From the NCBI GenBank assembly GCA_017631215.1, contig JAGBTR010000176.1, positions 1 to 9,891 of the forward strand: a stretch of 9,891 nt of DNA. Direction: 5' to 3'. The stretch comes from Clostridia bacterium (GTDB lineage Bacteria; Bacillota; Clostridia; Oscillospirales; CAG-272). This document shows positions 1 through 5,944 of this stretch, piece after piece; positions within the stretch are counted from its first letter, which is position 1, and each line of letters opens with the position of its first letter. The position numbers and the translations under genes were made by a program. Below the pieces are notes generated by a model that ran no database searches, was not told the origin of the DNA, and worked only from the letters and a program-made list of their open reading frames with translations.

Positions 1-2
1 AG

Positions 3-776
3 CAGCCCGCGGTGGCCGTTGTCCCGTCGTCCCCCGCTGTTGAGCCCGTAACGGAGCCCGAGACGTTCGAGGAGGTCGAGACGATCGAGAGCGTGGTGGC
101 TGAAACGCCTGCCGCTCCCGCCAACCCCTACGGCTGGCAGTTTGTGGCACCCAAGGCCCCCACTCCCGTTGAGGAGCCCGCCGAGGAGCCCGTTCCTGCG
201 GAGCAGCCAGTATCCACCTTTGAACCCGAGCCCGCTGATCCTGCGGACGATTACGTTGTGCTCGCTGTGGCGGATGAGACCCCCGAGGCACAGCCCGAGA
301 CGACGGTCGAGCCCGCCCCTGCCGTTGCCTATGATGAGACTCCCGCTATGGAGGAGACCGATCCGATCGCTGAGCCGCCCCTGGCAGAGCCCGCATCGGA
401 GATGTCGGTGGACGACGTGCTGACCGAGGAGCCCGACCCCGTGGCGTATAGCGCCGAGGACGTGCTGTCGGATTCGGATGAGGACGAGGTGGACGAGCGC
501 ACCGATGCCCGTGCGGCGGTTGCTGACGATGAAATGACGGTTGCGGACTACAAGCTGGCGGCACGCTTTTCGCTGTGCGGTAATATCAGCCGCAAGATGA
601 AGACGGTCAAGGTCAGCAGTGACGTTGGTCGCCTGGCGCAGCTGATGCATCCGGGTGAGAGCCTTTCGACCATTGTGGAGAACGCTCTTCTGAGCCGTAT
701 TTACGTAGAAAACCGCGACGCGTTTGACGCACTGGCGGAGATGATCGAGAAAAAAGGAGGACATATCAAATGCTGA
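3..776 (+). CDS. Partial Pro/Glu-rich protein with C-terminal DUF3408/ribbon-helix-helix-like domain, partner of the downstream ParA ATPase
   Basis: The reading frame is open to the left edge, so the true start lies outside the window; the GTG at 12 is only an internal codon as far as can be judged. The first ~500 bases encode a low-complexity, acidic segment rich in Glu, Pro, Ala and Val, probably disordered; the codon string GAGCCCG recurs eight times, always in the same frame. From about base 525 the composition changes to a folded domain of about 80 residues. It has a basic strand (KTVKVSSDV), then two helices around LAQLMHPGESLSTIVENALL, as in ribbon-helix-helix DNA-binding or DUF3408 proteins. 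In Bacteroides conjugative elements DUF3408 proteins (TraB) sit beside ParA-like TraA, and here too a ParA gene follows, overlapping by 7 bases. Inferred role: centromere/DNA-binding partner of that ATPase. The family assignment is from pattern only. A generic disordered regulator is the alternative. Confidence 0.6.
   Translation, partial: QPAVAVVPSSPAVEPVTEPETFEEVETIESVVAETPAAPANPYGWQFVAPKAPTPVEEPAEEPVPAEQPVSTFEPEPADPADDYVVLAVADETPEAQPETTVEPAPAVAYDETPAMEETDPIAEPPLAEPASEMSVDDVLTEEPDPVAYSAEDVLSDSDEDEVDERTDARAAVADDEMTVADYKLAARFSLCGNISRKMKTVKVSSDVGRLAQLMHPGESLSTIVENALLSRIYVENRDAFDALAEMIEKKGGHIKC
42..435 (+). repeat. In-frame recurrence of GAGCCCG (Glu-Pro codons)
   Basis: The 7-mer GAGCCCG occurs at 42, 54, 174, 186, 228, 309, 387 and 429, always in the same codon phase. 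The spacing is irregular, so this reflects a low-complexity Glu-Pro-rich coding segment with strong codon preference rather than a tandem DNA repeat. Confidence 0.6.
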
Positions 777-1561
777 TGTGCTTTTTCTGTAAAAAGGGCG
801 GTGTCGGTAAGACGACCGCAACGGGCGAGTATGCCTGCTATTTGACCACGATGGGCAAGCGCGTGCTTGTCATCAGCATCGACGACCAGAACTCGCTTTT
901 TGAGATGTTCGGCCTTTCCTCCAAGGTGTTTGAGCGAGACGATAACTATCTCGAGCATTTCGTCAACGGCGTCTGCACGACGGACGACGTTCTGATCCCG
1001 CTTCGTGAGAATCTCTACGGCGTCAAGACGCTCAATACCGATATGCTGTCCAAGAAGCTGACGCTGGAGCGCTCGTTTGAGCGTAACTTCATCTCGGCGA
1101 TCGGTCAGCTGCAGGACGGCTTTGATTTCGTCTTCTTCGATCTGCCCCCCTCGTCCAACCGCACCACCGAGGTACTGCTGGAGCGCACCGATCTCTTGAT
1201 GCTCATCGTCGAGCTCAATAAGCTCGGCATCAACGGCTTCTACAATACGCTGCAGTATTTTGTAGATAACGACCTGCCGCTGGAGCGCATCCGATACATA
1301 CTGCCCAACGGCTATACCAAAACCAAGGCTGTGCCGGGCGTGGCACTCAAGGAGCTGAAAAAGCTGATCAGCGAGAACGTGCCGCACGCCAAGCTTCTGC
1401 CGCTGATGCCTGAAAAGTCCATCTTCCTCTCGCTTCAGCAGAAGGGCGTGACGTTGTTTGACGAGGATGTGTCCTTGCTGACGACCTACGAGAAGACGCA
1501 GAAGAAGAGCGTTATGGATACGATGGCGGGTATTTTCGACACCATCGAGATCGAACAGTAA
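770..1561 (+). CDS. ParA/MinD-family partition ATPase
   Basis: This 263-residue protein begins with a deviant Walker A motif, KKGGVGKTT (residues 8-16), including the signature lysine of ParA/MinD/Soj ATPases that dimerise on ATP. The switch-I region reads SIDDQNS (about 36-42) where most ParA proteins have DxDPQ, so the proline is replaced by Asp. The Walker B strand is FVFFDLPPSS (near 120-129). There is no N-terminal HTH, so it resembles the short ParA type that works with a ribbon-helix-helix partner, which fits the gene just upstream. GGAGG at 756-760 lies 9 bases before ATG 770. A second in-frame ATG at 776 overlaps the upstream TGA by one base and is a possible alternative start. Likely role: ATP-driven positioning or segregation of a plasmid or integrative element. 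A role in positioning another cargo cannot be excluded. A strong terminator follows. Confidence 0.85.
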   Translation: MLMCFFCKKGGVGKTTATGEYACYLTTMGKRVLVISIDDQNSLFEMFGLSSKVFERDDNYLEHFVNGVCTTDDVLIPLRENLYGVKTLNTDMLSKKLTLERSFERNFISAIGQLQDGFDFVFFDLPPSSNRTTEVLLERTDLLMLIVELNKLGINGFYNTLQYFVDNDLPLERIRYILPNGYTKTKAVPGVALKELKKLISENVPHAKLLPLMPEKSIFLSLQQKGVTLFDEDVSLLTTYEKTQKKSVMDTMAGIFDTIEIEQ

Positions 1562-1571
1562 TTTATTCAAG

Positions 1572-1604
1572 CAAGCCAAAGAGGTGCTCTTTGGCTTGTT
1601 TTTT
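1572..1604 (+). terminator. Intrinsic terminator after the parA-type gene
   Basis: Perfect 12-bp stem CAAGCCAAAGAG / CTCTTTGGCTTG with a 3-base loop (GTG), followed directly by six T residues. It starts 10 bases after the stop codon and closes the partition pair. The opposite strand has no comparable T-run, so it acts for the plus strand. Confidence 0.93.
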
Positions 1605-1614
1605 GCCTTAAAAC

Positions 1615-1629
1615 TCCACAAATTGTGGA
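1615..1629. promoter_or_regulatory. Distal operator-like inverted repeat (box 1)
   Basis: TCCACAA-A-TTGTGGA is a perfect 7+7 palindrome around one base. Its core CCACAAAttGTGG recurs 30 bases downstream as box 2. It lies about 30 bases upstream of the -35 element of the XRE-kinase operon. The likely ligand is the XRE domain of the first operon product, acting on its own promoter (inference). Confidence 0.6.
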
Positions 1630-1645
1630 TTATATCGCGAAAAAA

Positions 1646-1658
1646 CCACAAAACGTGG
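1646..1658. promoter_or_regulatory. Proximal operator-like repeat (box 2) abutting the -35 element
   Basis: CCACAAAacGTGG matches box 1 at 11 of 13 positions and keeps the CCAC/GTGG arms. It ends one base before the -35 hexamer, so a bound protein would be expected to affect RNA polymerase. The centre-to-centre distance to box 1 is 30 bases, close to three helical turns, which would place both boxes on the same DNA face. Confidence 0.6.
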
Positions 1659-1659
1659 C

Positions 1660-1688
1660 TTGCACTCTCCGAAATCATCTGTTATAAT
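1660..1688 (+). promoter_or_regulatory. Sigma70-type promoter of the XRE-kinase/murQ/hydrolase operon
   Basis: TTGCAC (-35, 1660-1665), 17-base spacer, perfect TATAAT (-10, 1683-1688). Transcription would start near 1695, giving a leader of about 25 bases before the AAGGAGG ribosome binding site (1708-1714) and ATG 1721. It is the only promoter evident for the three genes that follow. Confidence 0.88.
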
Positions 1689-1720
1689 AGAGGTGAAAAA
1701 TCAACCGAAGGAGGCAAACG

Positions 1721-2851
1721 ATGGACGTAGCGGCGTGCGTGGCAAAAAATATGCGCGACAAGCGGCGTGCACTGGGATATACGCAGCGAGAGCTTGGCGA
1801 GCGACTTGGTTATTCGGAAAAGGCGATCAGCAAGTGGGAGAGCGGAGGCGCTCTGCCGCCCAGTGCGGTATTGCCGTCGCTGGCAGACGTGCTTGGCGTG
1901 GGGCTGGACGAGTTGTTTTCCCACACGGGTGAGCCGCTGTATTACCTCGGCATCGACGGTGGCGCTACCAAGACGGATTTCGTGCTGACCGACCGCGAAG
2001 GGAACGTGGTCCATCGCTATCTTGGTGCCTCGACCAATCCCGCAGATCTTGGCGTGGACGTCGCGTGTGAGCGATTGCGCGAAGGCATTCGCCTTGTGTG
2101 CAATGGCGTATCGCCGCGCTGTATCTCCGTGTTTGCGGGAATCTCGGGCGGTCTTACGGGGGATGCCAAGGAGCGCATCCGCGCCTGCCTTGAGGGAATG
2201 GGCTTTGCCCGTGTGGATAACGGAAGCGACGCACAGAGCATTGTGGCGGCGGGACTTGGCAAGCGCGACGGCATCAGCGTCATCGTGGGAACGGGCTCGG
2301 TTGCCTTCGTTCAAAAGGACGGCGAGCTTCACCGCATCGGCGGCTTCGGCTATCTGTTCGACGAGGGCGGCAACGGCTACGCCATCGGGCGCGACGCCAT
2401 CACCGAGACACTGTGGCGCGAGCAGCTGGGCGAGGATGTCGGCTTGCTGGGTTCGCTGGTCTTGAAGCGGGCGGGTACGCCCACCGCGCTTGAGGCACTC
2501 GGACGCTTTTATGAGGGCGGCAAGCGCGAGATCGCAAGCTACGCGCCCTGCGTGATCGCCGCCTATGAGCAGGGCGACGAGACGGCGGCGGGCATCCTCG
2601 AGCGCAATATGGCGTGCGTGGCGCGGCTCATACGTCTTGGACGCGAATACCTTGCAAGTGAGAATGTTCCCGTTGTGCTCGTCGGGGGACTGATGAAGCG
2701 AGCAGACGTGCTGTTGCCTATGATCGAACGCCGTCTGGGCGGTGAGGGTAACCCGCATATTTCGGTCTACGACCGCCCCGCTGTGCGCGGCGCACTACTC
2801 TTGGCGGGTATGCCCGAGCAGGGAATGAAGGAGGATAACGTTGGATGCTGA
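1721..2851 (+). CDS. XRE-type HTH domain fused to a BadF/BadG-family amino-sugar kinase (MurK/NAGK-like)
   Basis: Residues 1-66 form an XRE/Cro helix-turn-helix (TQRELGERLGYSEKAISKWE at 21-40), a DNA-binding module. Residues 73-365 form an ASKHA-fold kinase of the BadF/BadG/BcrA/BcrD group: phosphate-1 loop GIDGGATKTD (77-86), GTGS phosphate-2 loop (190-193), DEGGNGYAIGRDAI (214-227) resembling the sugar-kinase DEGSxxWIG motif, and adenosine loop VVLVGGL (318-324). Clostridial MurK, which phosphorylates MurNAc and GlcNAc, belongs to this group and is encoded beside murQ, as here. Known for the family: ATP plus amino sugar gives the 6-phosphate. Inferred: the fusion makes a kinase that also senses sugar and regulates its own operon, much as ROK repressors combine a sugar-binding fold with an HTH. 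AAGGAGG lies 6 bases before the ATG. The gene overlaps murQ by 7 bases. GlcNAc, glucosamine or MurNAc are all possible substrates; catalysis itself could be lost. Confidence 0.85.
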   Translation: MDVAACVAKNMRDKRRALGYTQRELGERLGYSEKAISKWESGGALPPSAVLPSLADVLGVGLDELFSHTGEPLYYLGIDGGATKTDFVLTDREGNVVHRYLGASTNPADLGVDVACERLREGIRLVCNGVSPRCISVFAGISGGLTGDAKERIRACLEGMGFARVDNGSDAQSIVAAGLGKRDGISVIVGTGSVAFVQKDGELHRIGGFGYLFDEGGNGYAIGRDAITETLWREQLGEDVGLLGSLVLKRAGTPTALEALGRFYEGGKREIASYAPCVIAAYEQGDETAAGILERNMACVARLIRLGREYLASENVPVVLVGGLMKRADVLLPMIERRLGGEGNPHISVYDRPAVRGALLLAGMPEQGMKEDNVGC

Positions 2852-3660
2852 AAACGGAAATGAGAAACGAGCGGAGCAGGCATATCTCCGAGATGTCGAC
2901 CGCGGATATGGTCGCTCTGATGCAAGCGGAAAACCTCAATGCAGTACAAGCGATCGACCGCGAGCGGCCTGCCATTGAGCAAGCCGTCGACGCCATCAGC
3001 GCGCGTATGCAAAAGGGCGGACGGCTGTTCTATATCGGCTGTGGTACGTCGGGACGGCTCGGCGTGCTGGATGCCTCCGAGTGTCCGCCTACCTTTGGTG
3101 TCTCGCCCGAGCTGGTCGTAGGCATCATCGCGGGCGGTGACGGCGCACTTCGCCGTGCCGTCGAGGGCGCGGAGGATGATGACGAGGCAGGACGCAGAGA
3201 CCTTTCCTCTTACGCTCTGACCGATCGTGACAGCGTGGTTGGCATCTCGGTCGCGGGCGGTGCGGCCTACGTGCGCGGCGCGATGGCGCTGGCACGCGAG
3301 ACGGGCGCATTGACCGTGTCGCTGACCTGCAATGAGGACACGCCCATCGAGCACCTTGCGGATATCGCCATCCACCCCGATACGGGCGCCGAGATCGTGA
3401 CGGGCTCGACGCGCCTCAAGGCGGGAAGCGCCCACAAGATGATCCTCAATATGATATCCACGGGCGTGATGATCCGCCTCGGTTACGTCTATGAGAACCT
3501 GATGATCAATCTGCGCCCGAGCAATATCAAGCTCCGCGCGCGTATGATCCGCATCGTCTCGGACATCACGGGCGAGACGGCAGAGGTGTCCGAGCGCCTC
3601 TTAGAGGAGAATGACTTTACGATCCGTCGCGCGATCGAGGCGTGGAAGGAGGAGAAGTAA
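2845..3660 (+). CDS. murQ: MurQ-type N-acetylmuramic acid 6-phosphate etherase
   Basis: This 271-residue SIS-domain protein should cleave the D-lactyl ether of MurNAc-6-phosphate to GlcNAc-6-phosphate and D-lactate in the cytoplasm, in cell-wall sugar recycling. Evidence: TEMRNERS start typical of MurQ, first sugar-phosphate loop IGCGTSGRLGVLDASECPPTF (64-84), and VEGAEDD (106-112). Glu79 and Glu110 are 31 residues apart, as are the catalytic Glu83 and Glu114 of E. coli MurQ. TGSTRLKAGSAHK (187-199) and the NLM segment are also conserved. Two oddities: the second loop, usually SGRTPYV, is AGGAAYV here (137-143), losing Ser, Arg, Thr and Pro; and the protein stops about 30 residues short of the usual ~300, lacking the last small helical region. 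The start overlaps the kinase stop (ATGCTGA) with AAGGAGGA upstream, suggesting translational coupling. A related etherase with shifted substrate is possible. Confidence 0.9.
   Translation: MLKTEMRNERSRHISEMSTADMVALMQAENLNAVQAIDRERPAIEQAVDAISARMQKGGRLFYIGCGTSGRLGVLDASECPPTFGVSPELVVGIIAGGDGALRRAVEGAEDDDEAGRRDLSSYALTDRDSVVGISVAGGAAYVRGAMALARETGALTVSLTCNEDTPIEHLADIAIHPDTGAEIVTGSTRLKAGSAHKMILNMISTGVMIRLGYVYENLMINLRPSNIKLRARMIRIVSDITGETAEVSERLLEENDFTIRRAIEAWKEEK
3646..3652 (+). promoter_or_regulatory. Ribosome binding site deciding the start of the hydrolase-like gene
   Basis: AAGGAGG inside the last codons of murQ, 9 bases before ATG 3662. The same frame is open to an ATG at 3611, but that site lies deep inside murQ with no comparable Shine-Dalgarno at good spacing, so 3662 (one base after the murQ stop codon) is preferred. 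Confidence 0.8.
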
Positions 3661-3661
3661 T

Positions 3662-5815
3662 ATGGCCAACCGAGCACATTTTGACTATGGAAACGTCCAC
3701 GTCGTGCTGGACGTGATGACGGGCGAGCTGTTTGAGCTGATCAACAAGACAACGGGCGACAATCTGCTCAAGAACGGTATGTTCAAGCAAAAGCAGCCCT
3801 TTACGCTCGCGCTCAAGCAGACGGACGGCAGGACGGTGCAGCTGTCCCCGCCGCCCCACAAGCGCGCCTTTGAAGAGAGCGAGCTTCGCCCCACCATTGC
3901 GAGCGAGATGACCGAGCGCGGCGTGTGTGTGACGGTCACCTACGATCGCCTTTGGAACGGCGAGGAGGCAGTGCCGTTTGCGCTGTCCTATACTATGACG
4001 CTGACCGACAAGGGCGTCGAGTGGCGCCTCCGCTACACCAACACGACCGATGCGGCGGTGACCGAAACGCGTTTTCCCGTGCTCAACGGTATGTGGCTGG
4101 GCGAGACGTCCGCTGACGATACGCTCGTCTATCCCCAATGGGCGGGTATGAGATACGTCGACCCGCAGGACTACTTCACCCGCGACCTGACCGTGCTGGA
4201 CTGGCGCTGGCAGGAGTATGAATACCGCTATGTGACGGACGGCGTGGTCACGCACGACTCGCTCAAGCTGCGCGGGCTTCGCGGTCAGGCGTCGATGTAT
4301 CCGGGCGACCTCTCGATGTCTTGGATGGATCTTTACGATGCGGACGGCGGCATCTATTTCGGCGTCCACGATCCCGCCTCGGGTGCGTGTCGGCTGGAGG
4401 CAGGCGTGGCAGGCAAGACCGACCCCGGCATTTGCCTTGCGGCTTGCTTTGCCGTGCGCGTCGGTGCAGGGGAGCGGTATGAGAGTGCGCCTGTGGTGAC
4501 GGCGCTGCATACGGGCGATTGGCACGTGGGAGCGGACATCTATCGCGCCTTCCGCCGTCCGACCTTGCCGCCCATGCGCGAGCATCCCGCGTGGATGACG
4601 GTATCGGCAGGTCTTCACGCCCATTATGACTTCAAATACCAAAGCTGCGAGATCGTCCATACCTACCGCGACATCCCTCGCCTTGCCCGCGAGGCAAAGG
4701 AGATGGGGCTGCACCATATGCTGCTGTCGGGCTGGCACAAGGATGGCTTTGACCGCGGCTTCCCTTGTTATCGCTATGATCCCGACCTTGGCACCGAGCA
4801 GGAATTTGCCGAGGGCGTCCGCGCGGCGCTGGATATGGGCGTCCACGTCTCGCTGTATATGAATCTGCGCCTCTTCAACAACGTCTACGATGCGGGCGAG
4901 GTCGCCGATATGGCGGTTATGAATGAGGACGGCAGCATCCGCGCCGAGGGCTACGGCAGCCTGCGCTTCAGTTTGATGTGCCCCAATAGCCAAGCGTGGC
5001 AGGATCGCATCGCCGCCTCGGTCGCCTACGCCACCGAGAAGTACGGCGTGGACGGCATCTACTTTGACCAGCTCGGCACGGCGATGTGCTTCTGCTTCAA
5101 CGCCGCCCACAAGCACGGCAAGCGCTTCGACGCGTGGTATGAGGGCTATCAAGTCCTGCTCGACCGCGTCTCGCGCGAATACTACGAAAAGCACGGCAAG
5201 CCGCTCTCGCTGATGGGCGAGATGGTGTGCGACCGCTACGGCACGCTCGTCGACCTTCAGCTCAACGAGCTGTTCGTCAAATATCATACGGGCGGATTCC
5301 CCGAGATGTACCGCTACACCTTGCCCGAGCACGGCATCGTGGATATGCTGTACCCCGAGAAGAATATGGCGATGCGCCCCGTCCACGTCGGGCAGAGATG
5401 CCGCGCGCTGATGGCACGCCATTTCTGCTGTGGCGAGACGTTCTGGATCTACGATCTGGTGGACGATAATACCTTCACGCGCGACAGCGAGAGCGAGAGC
5501 ATTCTGCGCGAGCTGATCGCGGTGCGTAAGACGTGGCTCGACCGCTTCGGAAACGGCATCTTCCTTGATGAGCAGGATATCACCTACGCCCATTGCGGTG
5601 ACGAATTCCTCGTCAAGCACTTTGTGGCAGATGACCGCACCCACCTTCTGCCCGTCTTCAACGCACACGCTGCGGACGGGCTGACCGTGACGGTCGATAT
5701 CCCATTCACGCGCGCCACGGTGCTTCTGCCGAGCGGAGAGGAGCGCGCGCCGACGGTAGAGGGCAATACGCTGACGTTGCCGCCCGTCCACGCTTGTCTG
5801 GTTATTCTTTCCTGA
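3662..5815 (+). CDS. Putative cytosolic glycoside hydrolase, DUF6259-like (beta-sandwich plus TIM barrel)
   Basis: This 717-residue protein starts with MANRAHFDYG and has no signal peptide or membrane segment, so it should act in the cytoplasm. Residues 1 to ~300 look like a beta-sandwich of the galactose-mutarotase type (many Tyr/Trp, YFGVHDP-like strand near 230). Residues ~310-640 look like a TIM barrel: LLSGWHKDGFD (354-364), a MGVHVSLYMNLR strand, GVDGIYFDQLG with Asp469, and LMGEMVCD with Glu520 and Asp524. Asp469 and Glu520 or Asp524 are the natural candidates for nucleophile and acid/base. Residues ~640-717 look like a C-terminal beta domain. The arrangement resembles DUF6259 proteins and GH36/GH101-like hydrolases, but no characterised family is recognised with confidence. 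Position one base after murQ in the same operon suggests it releases an amino sugar (MurNAc or derivative) from an imported oligosaccharide; this is inference from context. Confidence 0.7.
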   Translation: MANRAHFDYGNVHVVLDVMTGELFELINKTTGDNLLKNGMFKQKQPFTLALKQTDGRTVQLSPPPHKRAFEESELRPTIASEMTERGVCVTVTYDRLWNGEEAVPFALSYTMTLTDKGVEWRLRYTNTTDAAVTETRFPVLNGMWLGETSADDTLVYPQWAGMRYVDPQDYFTRDLTVLDWRWQEYEYRYVTDGVVTHDSLKLRGLRGQASMYPGDLSMSWMDLYDADGGIYFGVHDPASGACRLEAGVAGKTDPGICLAACFAVRVGAGERYESAPVVTALHTGDWHVGADIYRAFRRPTLPPMREHPAWMTVSAGLHAHYDFKYQSCEIVHTYRDIPRLAREAKEMGLHHMLLSGWHKDGFDRGFPCYRYDPDLGTEQEFAEGVRAALDMGVHVSLYMNLRLFNNVYDAGEVADMAVMNEDGSIRAEGYGSLRFSLMCPNSQAWQDRIAASVAYATEKYGVDGIYFDQLGTAMCFCFNAAHKHGKRFDAWYEGYQVLLDRVSREYYEKHGKPLSLMGEMVCDRYGTLVDLQLNELFVKYHTGGFPEMYRYTLPEHGIVDMLYPEKNMAMRPVHVGQRCRALMARHFCCGETFWIYDLVDDNTFTRDSESESILRELIAVRKTWLDRFGNGIFLDEQDITYAHCGDEFLVKHFVADDRTHLLPVFNAHAADGLTVTVDIPFTRATVLLPSGEERAPTVEGNTLTLPPVHACLVILS

Positions 5816-5827
5816 TAAAATAAAGAT

Positions 5828-5862
5828 AAGGCATACTCCTTTGGGGTATGCCTTGCTTTCTT
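5828..5862 (+). terminator. Intrinsic terminator closing the murQ operon
   Basis: Stem AAGGCATACTCC / GGGGTATGCCTT (12 pairs, one G-T) with a TTT loop at 5828-5854, followed by GCTTTCTT. It lies 13 bases after the stop codon. The A-rich left flank (ATAAAATAAAGATA) would give a T-rich tail on the other strand, so it could also act in reverse, though no minus-strand gene ends here. Confidence 0.85.
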
Positions 5863-5881
5863 GGAAACGGAGATTACCCTC

Positions 5882-5910
5882 TTGCCAAAAGCGGGATTTT
5901 GTGATAGAAT
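5882..5910 (+). promoter_or_regulatory. Sigma70-type promoter of the ABC exporter gene
   Basis: TTGCCA (-35, 5882-5887), 17-base spacer, TAGAAT (-10, 5905-5910) preceded by TGA as an extended -10. The predicted transcript starts near 5917 and leaves only a short leader before AAGGGAG (5927-5933) and ATG 5945. No operator-like repeat is seen around it. Confidence 0.75.
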
Positions 5911-5944
5911 AAGATCAATACGACGGAAGGGAGTGCTTGACCTT

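Noticed and set aside
42..435. GAGCCCG copies considered as iteron-like or tandem repeats
   Set aside because: Spacing is irregular and every copy is in the same codon phase, as expected from Glu-Pro coding sequence.
701..1678. Minus-strand open frame opposite the ParA gene
   Set aside because: The plus strand carries a complete ParA with Walker motifs; the antisense frame lacks motifs and runs through the terminator and promoter region.
1682..2758. Minus-strand open frame opposite the XRE-kinase gene
   Set aside because: Antisense shadow; the plus-strand product has clear domains and a good ribosome binding site.
3611..3661. Upstream ATG extension of the hydrolase-like gene
   Set aside because: It would overlap murQ by 50 bases and adds a basic, unrelated N-terminus; the AAGGAGG at 3646-3652 fits ATG 3662.
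3617..5791. A 724-codon open frame on the minus strand opposite the hydrolase-like gene
   Set aside because: It mirrors the real gene in a GC-rich, codon-biased region, has no ribosome binding site or recognisable domain, and its sequence is rich in His, Arg and Ala as antisense shadows are.
5861..5944. Upstream ATG extension of the ABC exporter
   Set aside because: It begins inside the preceding terminator region and upstream of the predicted promoter; the ABC domain starts naturally at MLEARNLCKIY.
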